Assembly (NCBI GenBank): GCA_030050125.1
Contig: JASIJN010000538.1
Coordinates: 1 to 9,806, forward strand
DNA length: 9,806 bases
Source: Streptosporangiaceae bacterium
GTDB lineage: Bacteria; Actinomycetota; Actinomycetes; Streptosporangiales; Streptosporangiaceae
Direction: 5' to 3'
The translations under genes and the position numbers were made by a program. Below, one piece after another: positions 1 through 5,674 of this stretch. The notes below the pieces were generated by a model. It searched no databases. It saw only the letters and a program-made list of their open reading frames with translations, and was not told the DNA's origin. Every line of letters begins with the position of its first letter. Position 1 is the first letter of the stretch.

Positions 1-855
1 GTCGGCCGGCGTTCCGGTGCGGGTCAGCAGGCTCGCCCGCCCCGCCGGGCTGTCGGAGCGCATGCGGGGCCGGCCGTCGCCGTTGGACGCCGCGCCGACC
101 ACCACCGACACCTGCCCGGTTGGCGGCTCGGTCCCGGAGTCCACCACGTCGGCCACGATGCAGGTGATGTTGTCCGGGCCCCCGCCCCGGATGGCCAGCT
201 CGATGAGCTGAGTAACCGCCTGCTCACGATCGGTGTATCTGGTCAGCGTGTCGCGCAGCGTGTCCTCGCTGACCACGTCGGACAGCCCATCGGAGCAGAG
301 CAGGTATCTGTCGCCAGCCTCGGCCTCGATGATGGACAGGTCGGGCTCGGCCTCGGTGCCGCTCTGCAGCGCGCGCATCACCAGGGAGCGCTGCGGGTGC
401 GTGGCCGCCTGGGCCGGGCTGAGCCGGCCGTCGTCGACCAGCGACTGGACCAGGGTGTGATCCCGGGTGATCTGGTGGAACTCGCCTTGGCGCAACAGGT
501 AGGCGCGCGAGTCGCCGATGTGGCAGACGGCGACCGTGCTGCCCGACCAGAGCAGCGCGGTCAGCGTGGTGCCCATCCCCTCCACGGACGGGTCCTCCAC
601 GCTCATCTCGTGCAGCGTGTTGTTGGCCGACGCGACCGCCGCGGCGAGCGCGTCGAGCAGGTGGTCCGCGGGTACGTCGGAGTCCAGGCCGGTCAGGGCG
701 GAGATCGCGACGGAACTGGCGACCTCGCCGGCGGCATGACCCCCCATGCCGTCTGCGATCGCGAGCAAGTGCGGGCCCGCGTACGCCGAGTCCTCGTTTC
801 CCTCGCGGAGGAGGCCGACGTCCGAGCGGATCGCGTATCGGAGTGCAAGTGTCAT
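1..855 (-). CDS. pstP: PP2C-family Ser/Thr protein phosphatase PstP, N-terminal 285 codons (runs off left edge)
   Basis: Metal-dependent PP2C phosphatase that reverses phosphorylation by the PknA/PknB-type membrane kinases controlling cell-wall synthesis and division. Visible PP2C motifs, numbered from the ATG at 855: REGNED (17-22), DGMGGH (35-40) with metal-binding D35 and G36, GDSRAY (114-119) with D115, SDGLSD (188-193) with D189, and GGPDN (225-229) with D228. All acidic metal ligands expected of the family are present, so the catalytic domain looks intact and ends near residue 240. It is followed by the start of a low-complexity linker. The transmembrane helix and extracellular tail usual in PstP would lie beyond the window. 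The ATG overlaps the fhaB stop codon as ATGA, which suggests translational coupling. The context (fhaA, fhaB, pstP on one strand) matches the conserved actinobacterial cluster. Product identity is very secure; the far end is not visible. Confidence 0.95.
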   Translation of the reverse strand, partial: MTLALRYAIRSDVGLLREGNEDSAYAGPHLLAIADGMGGHAAGEVASSVAISALTGLDSDVPADHLLDALAAAVASANNTLHEMSVEDPSVEGMGTTLTALLWSGSTVAVCHIGDSRAYLLRQGEFHQITRDHTLVQSLVDDGRLSPAQAATHPQRSLVMRALQSGTEAEPDLSIIEAEAGDRYLLCSDGLSDVVSEDTLRDTLTRYTDREQAVTQLIELAIRGGGPDNITCIVADVVDSGTEPPTGQVSVVVGAASNGDGRPRMRSDSPAGRASLLTRTGTPAD

Positions 856-1358
856 CTGCGCAGTTCCAGGACGGTCTTACCGATGCGTATCGGCACGCCG
901 ACCGGTACCGGCGTCGGCTGGGTTACCTTCTGACGGTCGAGGTAGGTGCCGTTGGTTGAGCCGAGATCCTCGACAATCCACTGACCATCCTGCGGGAACA
1001 GCCGGGCATGCCGGGTCGAAGCGTAGTCATCGTTGAGTACCAATGTGGCATCATTCGCGCGGCCGATGGTGATCTGCTGATCAGACAGGCCGAGGGAGGT
1101 GCCGGCCAGTGTCCCGGCGGTGACCAGAAGTTGCTGCGGCGTCGAGCGCTGGTTCCGGCTGGGCCGCGGGGCCCGCGGGGGCTTGGCCGGCGGCGGTGGC
1201 CCGGGCCGGGACGCTCGCTGCCTGCGGGCCTGCCGGCGGGATGGGGACGCGGCCGAGCCGAACATGTCGGTCCGCACCACGCCCACCGCGGCGATCACGA
1301 ACAGCCACAGGACGGCCAGGAACGCGAGCCTGATGAGCGTGAGCGTGAGCGCGTTCAT
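852..1358 (-). CDS. fhaB: Membrane-anchored FHA-domain protein FhaB (FipA-like)
   Basis: A 168-residue protein that reads phosphothreonine signals at the membrane and, in mycobacteria, works with the Ser/Thr kinases and division proteins. Residues 8-28 form one hydrophobic N-terminal helix ending at VRTDMFG. Residues 36-75 are a Pro/Arg-rich linker. Residues 77-168 form the FHA domain, with the phosphopeptide-binding signature GR (99-100), S114-x2-H117 and LGSTNGTYL. From memory, the whole FHA block closely resembles mycobacterial FhaB, including the DDYASTRHARL stretch and the IGKTxLELR ending. The ATG at 1358 places the membrane helix directly at the N-terminus, as in the family, although only a weak, distant purine run (AAAGG) precedes it. 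It lies 99 nt after fhaA, and its stop overlaps the pstP start, so the three genes are probably co-transcribed. Confidence 0.93.
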   Translation of the reverse strand: MNALTLTLIRLAFLAVLWLFVIAAVGVVRTDMFGSAASPSRRQARRQRASRPGPPPPAKPPRAPRPSRNQRSTPQQLLVTAGTLAGTSLGLSDQQITIGRANDATLVLNDDYASTRHARLFPQDGQWIVEDLGSTNGTYLDRQKVTQPTPVPVGVPIRIGKTVLELRR

Positions 1359-1392
1359 CGGGTCATGCCTTTGCTGCCCTCTGCTGGTCGGT

Positions 1393-1420
1393 GGCTGACG
1401 GTGCCCGGGCCGGGTCAGCC
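1393..1420. repeat. Perfect 7-bp-arm inverted repeat in the fhaA-fhaB gap
   Basis: GGCTGAC (1393-1399) and GTCAGCC (1414-1420) are perfect inverted arms around a 14-nt GC-rich loop. The hairpin lies in the 99-nt non-coding gap between the fhaA stop and the fhaB start. It would form in the minus-strand mRNA that carries both genes. No T-run follows it, so a full terminator is uncertain; it could be an RNA processing or stability element. Just upstream in transcription, TGCGGTCG is repeated in tandem at about 1434-1451. Confidence 0.5.
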
Positions 1421-1457
1421 TGTCGTCGTGATGCTGCGGTCGTGCGGTCGTGCGATG

Positions 1458-2213
1458 TCAGTAGATACCGTCCCTGCGGAAGACGAGGGTGGTTCGTCCG
1501 AGCGTCACCCGCGTGCCGTCGGAGAGGGCCACCCGCCGGACCGGCTGGCCGTTGACGAAGGTGCCGTTGGTGGAGCCGAGGTCGACGAGGACGACCTCCC
1601 CGTCCTCCACCCGAAGCTCGGCATGGTGGCGCGAGACGCCCGGATCGACCAGCCGCAGATCGCAGTCGGTGCCCCGGCCCAGGATGGTCAGCGGCGCGCT
1701 GAGCTCGTAGGTGCGCTGGCTGTTGCCGTCCGCGCCCGGCTCCGGCCCGGACACCAGCAGCCGCGGCGTCCCGGCGAAGCCGCCGGACGGGCGCGGCAGA
1801 TCGCTGGCCGGCCGGCGGATCTCGCCGTCCTCGACGGTGGTGCCGCGGATGACGCCGGACCGGATCCGGAACGTGCCGGTGGTGAGGTCAGGGACGCCCT
1901 CGAACCGCATCCGGACCGGGCCGACGAACGAGTACCCCTGCTCCCTGGCGTGCTCGCGCGCGAGTGTCGCGAGCTCGATGCCAAGGCTGTCCGCGTAGAC
2001 CTCGAGGCGCTCGTAGTCCGAGTCCGCCAGCTCCACGACGAAGTCGTTGGGAACCAGCGTCCGGCCCTGGGCCACGATGGCGGCGCGGTCATCCATTTCT
2101 CGCTGCACCGCGCTGGCAATCTCCACCGGCTGCAGCTCCGATTTGAACGCCCGCGCGAAGGCACCCTCGACCATCCCCTCGAGTCTGCGCTCGAAACTTT
2201 GCAGAACTCCCAC
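1458..2213 (-). CDS. fhaA: FHA-domain protein FhaA with N-terminal DUF3662-type domain
   Basis: A 251-residue cytosolic FHA protein. In mycobacteria FhaA is a target and partner of PknA/PknB and binds the phosphorylated pseudokinase domain of MviN/MurJ to restrain peptidoglycan synthesis. Residues 1 to about 115 match the conserved FhaA N-terminal domain (GVLQSFERRLEGMVEGAF, then VPNDFVVEL). A variable linker follows. The FHA domain spans about 175-247, with ILGRG, SRHHAEL and DLGSTNGTFVNG. I chose the GTG at 2213 because it begins exactly at the conserved N-terminus and has a purine-rich ribosome site (AGAGGGGG) about 6 nt upstream. Longer in-frame starts reach into the tRNA-Leu on the other strand and are unlikely. 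The protein is much shorter than mycobacterial FhaA, which has a long linker, and closer in size to Streptomyces-type FhaA. It is the first gene of the fhaA-fhaB-pstP operon. Confidence 0.93.
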   Translation of the reverse strand: MGVLQSFERRLEGMVEGAFARAFKSELQPVEIASAVQREMDDRAAIVAQGRTLVPNDFVVELADSDYERLEVYADSLGIELATLAREHAREQGYSFVGPVRMRFEGVPDLTTGTFRIRSGVIRGTTVEDGEIRRPASDLPRPSGGFAGTPRLLVSGPEPGADGNSQRTYELSAPLTILGRGTDCDLRLVDPGVSRHHAELRVEDGEVVLVDLGSTNGTFVNGQPVRRVALSDGTRVTLGRTTLVFRRDGIY

Positions 2214-2219
2214 CGGGTA

Positions 2220-2235
2220 CCCCCTCTCCCTCCTC
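2220..2235 (-). promoter_or_regulatory. Ribosome-binding region deciding the fhaA GTG start
   Basis: Read on the minus strand this is an almost pure purine run (GAGGAGGGAGAGGGGG), ending 6 nt before the GTG at 2213. It is the strongest Shine-Dalgarno-like run in the window and supports the short start over upstream ATGs. A TACGAT hexamer (minus strand, plus coordinates 2253-2258) could be the -10 element of this operon, but I see no convincing -35. Confidence 0.6.
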
Positions 2236-2288
2236 GTGCGTGCTCGCATCCGATCGTATCGGCGACGCGGCATTGCTCGCGGACGTGC

Positions 2289-2294
2289 TAACCT
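2289..2294 (+). promoter_or_regulatory. Possible -10 element (TAACCT) of tRNA-Leu
   Basis: TAACCT fits the actinobacterial TANNNT pattern and lies 13 nt upstream of the mature tRNA 5' end. No good -35 hexamer is seen at 16-18 nt spacing, so this is tentative. The same TAACCT string occurs at 3450-3455, upstream of the Lrp-type gene. Confidence 0.3.
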
Positions 2295-2307
2295 GACTCC
2301 CTGCCCA

Positions 2308-2390
2308 GGGCGGGTGGCGGAACGGCAGACGCGCACGGTTCAGGTCCGTGTGTCCGAGAGGACGTGAGGGTTCAAATCCCTCCTCGCCCA
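2308..2390 (+). tRNA. leuT: tRNA-Leu (anticodon CAG)
   Basis: A complete class II tRNA of 83 nt. The acceptor stem GGGCGGG (2308-2314) pairs with CTCGCCC with one G-U pair, and the discriminator is A. The D arm contains the GCG/CGC stem around a GG-containing loop. The anticodon stem CACGG/CCGTG encloses TTCAGGT, giving anticodon CAG. The long variable arm TGTCC-GAGA-GGACG is typical of leucine tRNA. The T arm is GAGGG-TTCAAAT-CCCTC. The 3' CCA is not encoded. The neighbouring fhaA matches mycobacterial synteny, which supports the leuT symbol. Confidence 0.97.
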
Positions 2391-2394
2391 CGTC

Positions 2395-2439
2395 GCTGCG
2401 GTCAGCTCCTCCCAACCCGGTGAGGTCGCTGGCCGCAGC
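2395..2439 (+). terminator. Extended hairpin after tRNA-Leu, probable terminator
   Basis: Nested arms build a long interrupted stem: GCTGCGG (2395-2401) with CCGCAGC (2433-2439), CAGC (2403-2406) with GCTG (2428-2431), and CCTC (2408-2411) with GAGG (2422-2425), around a 10-nt loop. T2402 faces G2432, allowing a wobble pair, and there is a small internal bulge. It begins 5 nt after the tRNA. Only a weak TT follows, as is common for actinobacterial terminators. It lies between convergent genes and could serve both strands. Confidence 0.65.
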
Positions 2440-2478
2440 TTAGGCGCCTGGCGGATTTCTTGCCACCGAACGCGGGCC

Positions 2479-3459
2479 TCACCCGGCCGGTTCGGCTCGC
2501 AGCGCGACGCCCGCGGCGACGAGCGCTATGCCTATGATCTCCGGCGGCCGTGGCACCTGGTGCAGCACGATCACGCCGATGATCGTGGCGCTGGCCGGCA
2601 GCAGCGACATCAGCAGGGCGAAGGCCGCCCGCGGCAGCCGGGCCATCGCGAGCTGATCGGTCACGTACGGGATGACCGACGAGCAGACGCCAACGCCGCA
2701 ACCGGCGCCGAGCAGCAGCGGGCGGGTGAACGCGATGGCGGCCGCGGCGATCCCGGCCGGGGTGATCGCGACCGTGGCGATCAGCATCGCCGTCGCCAGC
2801 CGGTCGATGCCGGTGCCGCCTCCGTCGGCGGCGATGCGGTGCCCGAGCACGATGTAGAGGGCAAAGAGGCCGCAGTTGGCCAGCGAGAACGCCAGGCCGA
2901 CCGCCTGGCCGGTGATCTGGACCTCGGTGAGCAGGCAAACGCCCGCCACGGCCAGCCCGAAGGCCGCGGCGTTGCGCCTGGTCCGCACGCCCAGGGCGGC
3001 CAGCACGACCGGGCCGAGGAATTCCATGGCGCCGACGGTGGCCAGCGGGATCCGCGCGATCGCCAGGTAGAAGCAGGCGTTCATGGCGGCCAGGACGATC
3101 CCGAACGCCAGCAGCAGCCGCCGGGTACTCGCCGTGCTGGCCCGCCACCGCCGCCACAGCCGGCCCGGGCGGCGCCACAGCGCGAAGATCGCCGCCGCGG
3201 CGGCGATCCGGATCCAGGCGACCCCGAGCGGCGCGACCCGGGCGAACAAGAGCACGGCCAGGGCCGGGCCAAGGTAATGAAACACCGCGCTGACCAGGAA
3301 ATAGGCATGCGGCGGCAGGCGGCGTCCGCGGGCTGCCTGCCGCGGCGTGCTCCGATCACCACAGCCCGCCGGGGCGTCGGCGGCCGGATCGCCCGGTAGC
3401 GTGGCGCGGCGAAATGCTGGCATGGACCGATACTTGACGGCATCGCGCGTAACCTGCAT
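2479..3459 (-). CDS. EamA/RhtA-like drug/metabolite (DMT) superfamily exporter
   Basis: A 326-residue membrane protein of the EamA family, most like RhtA-type exporters of threonine/homoserine and related metabolites. After about 50 hydrophilic, Arg/Pro-rich residues it shows about ten hydrophobic segments in two EamA repeats. The first repeat begins near YFLVSAVFHYLGPALAVLLF and includes GVAWIRIAAAAAIFALW and MNACFYLAIARIPLATVGAMEFLGPV. The second ends with SLLPASATIIGVIVLHQ and a basic tail. Start choice is uncertain. The ATG at 3459 leaves only 26 nt to the divergent regulator; the next in-frame ATG at 3423 leaves 62 nt. Neither has a good ribosome site. Divergence from an Lrp/AsnC-type gene suggests an amino acid or related substrate under that regulator, but the substrate is inferred. 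Confidence 0.88.
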   Translation of the reverse strand: MQVTRDAVKYRSMPAFRRATLPGDPAADAPAGCGDRSTPRQAARGRRLPPHAYFLVSAVFHYLGPALAVLLFARVAPLGVAWIRIAAAAAIFALWRRPGRLWRRWRASTASTRRLLLAFGIVLAAMNACFYLAIARIPLATVGAMEFLGPVVLAALGVRTRRNAAAFGLAVAGVCLLTEVQITGQAVGLAFSLANCGLFALYIVLGHRIAADGGGTGIDRLATAMLIATVAITPAGIAAAAIAFTRPLLLGAGCGVGVCSSVIPYVTDQLAMARLPRAAFALLMSLLPASATIIGVIVLHQVPRPPEIIGIALVAAGVALRAEPAG

Positions 3460-3485
3460 GGGTAGCCGAAGGCCTGGAGGCGCAG

Positions 3486-4013
3486 ATGCCTAACAAACGT
3501 CAGCCAAGGCCGTCAATTCGCGAGGATATTCCAGGCACTCTCCTGGCCGATGCGGTCAACCGGCGGATCCTGGCCGAGATGCAGTGCGAGCCGAGGATCA
3601 CGATGACGGAGCTGGGCCGCCGGGTCGGCCTCTCGCCTCCGGCGGTCACCGAGCGGGTGCAGCGGCTCGAGCGCTCGGGCGTGATCGCCGGTTACCGCCT
3701 GGAGCTCGACCCGGCGGCGCTCGGCTTCCCGGCATCCGCCTATGTGCGGATCCGGCCCGGCCCGGGACAGCTGCGCCGGATCGCGGAGCTGGCTGCCGCG
3801 ATCCCCGAGGTCACCGAGTGCCATCGGATCACCGGGGAGGACTGCTTCATCATGCGCGTTCACGCGACCGGGCTGGACCAGTTCGAGGCGGTGCTCGACA
3901 GGTTCCTGATGCACGGCCAGACCACCAGCTCGATCGTGCAGTCGACCGTCGTCCCGGCCCGCGCACTCCCGCTGCCCGCCGGCCCGGTCGGCCGCCCCGC
4001 GGCGAGCCGGTGA
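3486..4013 (+). CDS. Lrp/AsnC-family transcriptional regulator
   Basis: A 175-residue regulator of the feast/famine family. Residues 21-80 form the winged helix-turn-helix (ADAVNRRIL, then TELGRRVGLSPPAVTERVQRLERSGVI, then GYRLELDPAALG). Residues 84-156 form the RAM effector-binding and oligomerisation domain (ASAYVRIRPG, VTECHRITGEDCFIMRVHA). The C-terminal 20 residues are Pro/Ala/Arg-rich. GGAGG at 3476-3480 lies 5 nt before the ATG, a good ribosome site. A TAACCT hexamer at 3450-3455 is a possible -10. The gene is divergent from the EamA exporter, the usual arrangement in which such a regulator senses an amino acid and controls its exporter and itself. The effector is unknown. No clear Lrp palindrome was found in the short intergenic region. 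Confidence 0.93.
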   Translation: MPNKRQPRPSIREDIPGTLLADAVNRRILAEMQCEPRITMTELGRRVGLSPPAVTERVQRLERSGVIAGYRLELDPAALGFPASAYVRIRPGPGQLRRIAELAAAIPEVTECHRITGEDCFIMRVHATGLDQFEAVLDRFLMHGQTTSSIVQSTVVPARALPLPAGPVGRPAASR

Positions 4014-4057
4014 CCGCCAGGCCCGGAACTCGCGCCCGCGCACTGGCCGGGACCAGG

Positions 4058-4063
4058 CAGAAT
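4058..4063 (+). promoter_or_regulatory. Possible -10 element (CAGAAT) for a leaderless glycosylase transcript
   Basis: CAGAAT differs from the common actinobacterial TAGAAT by one base and ends 7 nt before the GTG at 4071. Transcription would then begin at or next to the start codon. No Shine-Dalgarno sequence precedes that GTG, which fits a leaderless message. No clear -35 is present, so this is tentative. Confidence 0.3.
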
Positions 4064-4070
4064 CGACAAC

Positions 4071-4970
4071 GTGCCGGAACTACCCGAGGTGGAGGCCCTG
4101 GCCGCGGACCTGAGAGAACGGGCCGCGGGCCGGATTATCGACCGAGCGGACGTCGCCGAGATCTCCGTGCTGAAGACGTATGACCCGCAGCTGACCGCGC
4201 TGCGCGGCCGGACCATCAGCCAGGCCCGGCGTTACGGGAAATTTCTCGACCTGGTCGCCGAGCCGGCCCCGGGCGGCGCGCCTGCCGGAGGGCCGGACGG
4301 CCCGCTGCACCTGGTCATGCACCTGGCCCGGGCGGGCTGGCTGCGCTGGCGGGATAGCCTGCCTGATCAGCCGCCGCGCCCGGGCAAGGGGCCGCTGGCA
4401 TTCCGGCTCCGGTTCGCCGACGGGGCGGGCTTTGACCTGACCGAGGCGGGCACTCGCAAGCGGCTGGCGGTGTACCTGGTCACCGAGCCGACGGCGGTTC
4501 CCGGCATCGCCTCGCTCGGGCCCGATCCGCTCGACCCGGCCTTCACCCCTGAGGTCCTGGCCGGCATCCTGGCCGGGCGCCGCACGCAGATCAAGGGCCT
4601 GCTCAGGGACCAGGGGGTGATCGCCGGCATTGGCAACGCCTACTCCGACGAGATCCTGCACGCGGCCAGGATGTCGCCGTTCCGGCTGGCAGCCAGCCTG
4701 AGCCCGGACGAGGTCGCGGAGTTGCACGCGGTGATCGTCGGCACGCTCCGCGAGGCGATCGCCAGGTCGGACGGGCTGGCCGCCAGTGACTTGAAGAAGG
4801 AAAAGAAGGCGGGCCTGCGGGTGCACGCGCGGGCGGGACAGCCCTGCCCGGTGTGCGACGACACCATCCGGGAGGTGTCGTTCGCCGACTCCGCGCTGCA
4901 GTACTGCCCCACCTGCCAGACCGGCGGCAAGCCCCTGGCCGACCGCCGGATGTCCCGCCTGCTCAAATAA
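4071..4970 (+). CDS. Fpg/Nei (H2TH) family DNA glycosylase, divergent actinobacterial type
   Basis: A 299-residue base-excision repair enzyme that should remove damaged bases and cleave the DNA backbone. It begins MPELPEVE: Pro2 is the catalytic N-terminal nucleophile after Met removal and Glu3 the catalytic acid. Lys57 (RRYGKFL) matches the conserved DNA-binding lysine. The H2TH domain lies about 150-230, with GIGNAYSDE around Asn189. A zinc finger uses Cys259, Cys262, Cys279 and Cys282. Odd points against true MutM: the loop that normally reads HLxMSGxL is HLARAGWL, the DPRRFG wedge region is replaced by TEAGTRKRLAVY, and the zinc-finger phosphate-binding Arg is replaced by Ser284-type sequence ADSALQYC. 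A conserved-looking tail TGGKPLADRRMSRLLK follows the finger. The damage substrate is therefore unclear. GTG start, 57 nt after the Lrp-type gene, with no ribosome site seen. Confidence 0.92.
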   Translation: MPELPEVEALAADLRERAAGRIIDRADVAEISVLKTYDPQLTALRGRTISQARRYGKFLDLVAEPAPGGAPAGGPDGPLHLVMHLARAGWLRWRDSLPDQPPRPGKGPLAFRLRFADGAGFDLTEAGTRKRLAVYLVTEPTAVPGIASLGPDPLDPAFTPEVLAGILAGRRTQIKGLLRDQGVIAGIGNAYSDEILHAARMSPFRLAASLSPDEVAELHAVIVGTLREAIARSDGLAASDLKKEKKAGLRVHARAGQPCPVCDDTIREVSFADSALQYCPTCQTGGKPLADRRMSRLLK

Positions 4971-4996
4971 CTTCGCGCGCCGCGGATGCGGGCCGC

Positions 4997-5431
4997 TCAG
5001 TTGAAGATCTGGCCGATCTTGGCCCAGCGAGCCAGGTCGCACCCGCCCTCGGTGATCGTCATGTCGACGTGCTGGCCGAAGTAGGTGCCCTTGACGATCG
5101 CGGTCTTCGTGCCGACCAGGATCATCGGGCAGACGACCCCCTTGGGAATCGGCGCGAACGGGTTCTTCGTCCGCAGCAGCGTGGCGCAGGCGGCGGCGGG
5201 GTCGGGGTGAGTGCCGCCCACCGGGTCGCAGCGCAGCGTCCACTGCTTGGCCGGGGTGCCCGGAGCGCCGCTGACCTTGATGTCCAAAGACACCTTCGGT
5301 GCCGCGCCGCCCGGCGCCGACGCGCCCGAGGGAGCCGGGGCGCTGCCGCAGGCGGTGGCTGCGGCCACGCAGAACGCGGCGATCATCAGATACCGGGCGC
5401 GGCCGGGCGCCCGAAGCACGTGTGGCCTCAT
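4997..5431 (-). CDS. Subtilisin inhibitor-like (SSI family) putative lipoprotein
   Basis: A 144-residue exported protein related to Streptomyces subtilisin inhibitor, a tight-binding inhibitor of secreted serine proteases. The basic N-terminus and hydrophobic stretch (about 15-27) end in ATAC at Cys28, a relaxed lipobox, followed by a flexible Ser/Ala/Pro/Gly linker. The SSI domain begins near residue 46. It contains CDPVGGTHPDPAAAC (68-82) and KGVVCPMILVG (98-107). Cys68-Cys82 and Cys101-Cys131 fit the two SSI disulfides. The Met103-Ile104 bond aligns with the SSI reactive site, where P1 is also Met. The C-terminus (CDLARWAKIGQIFN) differs from classical SSI. I used the ATG at 5431; a GTG at 5419 has a better-spaced GAGG and would keep the whole signal. 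Longer starts are unlikely. It is convergent with the glycosylase and divergent from the kinase. The protease target is unknown. Confidence 0.85.
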   Translation of the reverse strand: MRPHVLRAPGRARYLMIAAFCVAAATACGSAPAPSGASAPGGAAPKVSLDIKVSGAPGTPAKQWTLRCDPVGGTHPDPAAACATLLRTKNPFAPIPKGVVCPMILVGTKTAIVKGTYFGQHVDMTITEGGCDLARWAKIGQIFN

Positions 5432-5578
5432 GCCCCTTGGACGCCGGCTCCGCGCGCGCGGTTCCGTCCCGGTTCGGTGCGGGTTCGGGAGGGCGTGGTC
5501 GCGGCATGGCCGCGTCGTCGTCACGCCATGGCTGTGTCGTGGCCGCGGATTCACCCGCTGCTGCCCGACTTGGGGCTA

Positions 5579-5606
5579 TTTCGCCAGCGGCGTCGGCTTG
5601 GCGAAA
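5579..5606. promoter_or_regulatory. Perfect inverted repeat between SSI and histidine kinase genes
   Basis: TTTCGCCA (5579-5586) and TGGCGAAA (5599-5606) are perfect inverted arms around 12 nt. GC at 5587-5588 and 5596-5597 can extend the stem past a single bulged T5598. It lies 68 nt before the kinase GTG and about 150 nt from the SSI start, in the 243-nt gap between divergent genes. The location favours an operator or a 5'-leader hairpin over a terminator. The rest of the gap holds a GC-rich palindrome, CGCGGC-ATG-GCCGCG at 5500-5514, and no clear promoter. Confidence 0.55.
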
Positions 5607-5674
5607 CCCGACCCGGGTTGGCAAGCTCGGGATTTCGTGGACCAGGCAGCGCTCAGCGGTGGGATCATGAGAGC

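Noticed and set aside
1330..1350. GTGAGC tandem repeat
   Set aside because: It encodes the Leu-Thr-Leu-Thr stretch of the FhaB membrane helix, so codon repetition explains it.
1008..2291. Plus-strand open frame of 427 codons
   Set aside because: It runs antisense through fhaB and fhaA, both clearly real FHA proteins, and shows no domain.
2214..2336. Longer FhaA starting at an ATG at 2336
   Set aside because: That start lies inside the tRNA-Leu gene on the other strand. The added residues are Arg-rich and not family-like, and the GTG at 2213 has a strong ribosome site and the conserved N-terminus.
5500..5514. Palindrome CGCGGC-ATG-GCCGCG
   Set aside because: A 3-nt-loop palindrome made only of G and C arms is expected often by chance at this base composition. 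It is noted within the intergenic description but not proposed as an operator.
4853..5674. N-terminal extension of the histidine kinase frame back to 4853
   Set aside because: The frame merely stays open through the glycosylase 3' end and antisense to the SSI gene. The sequence before 5675 is Arg/Pro-rich and domain-free.
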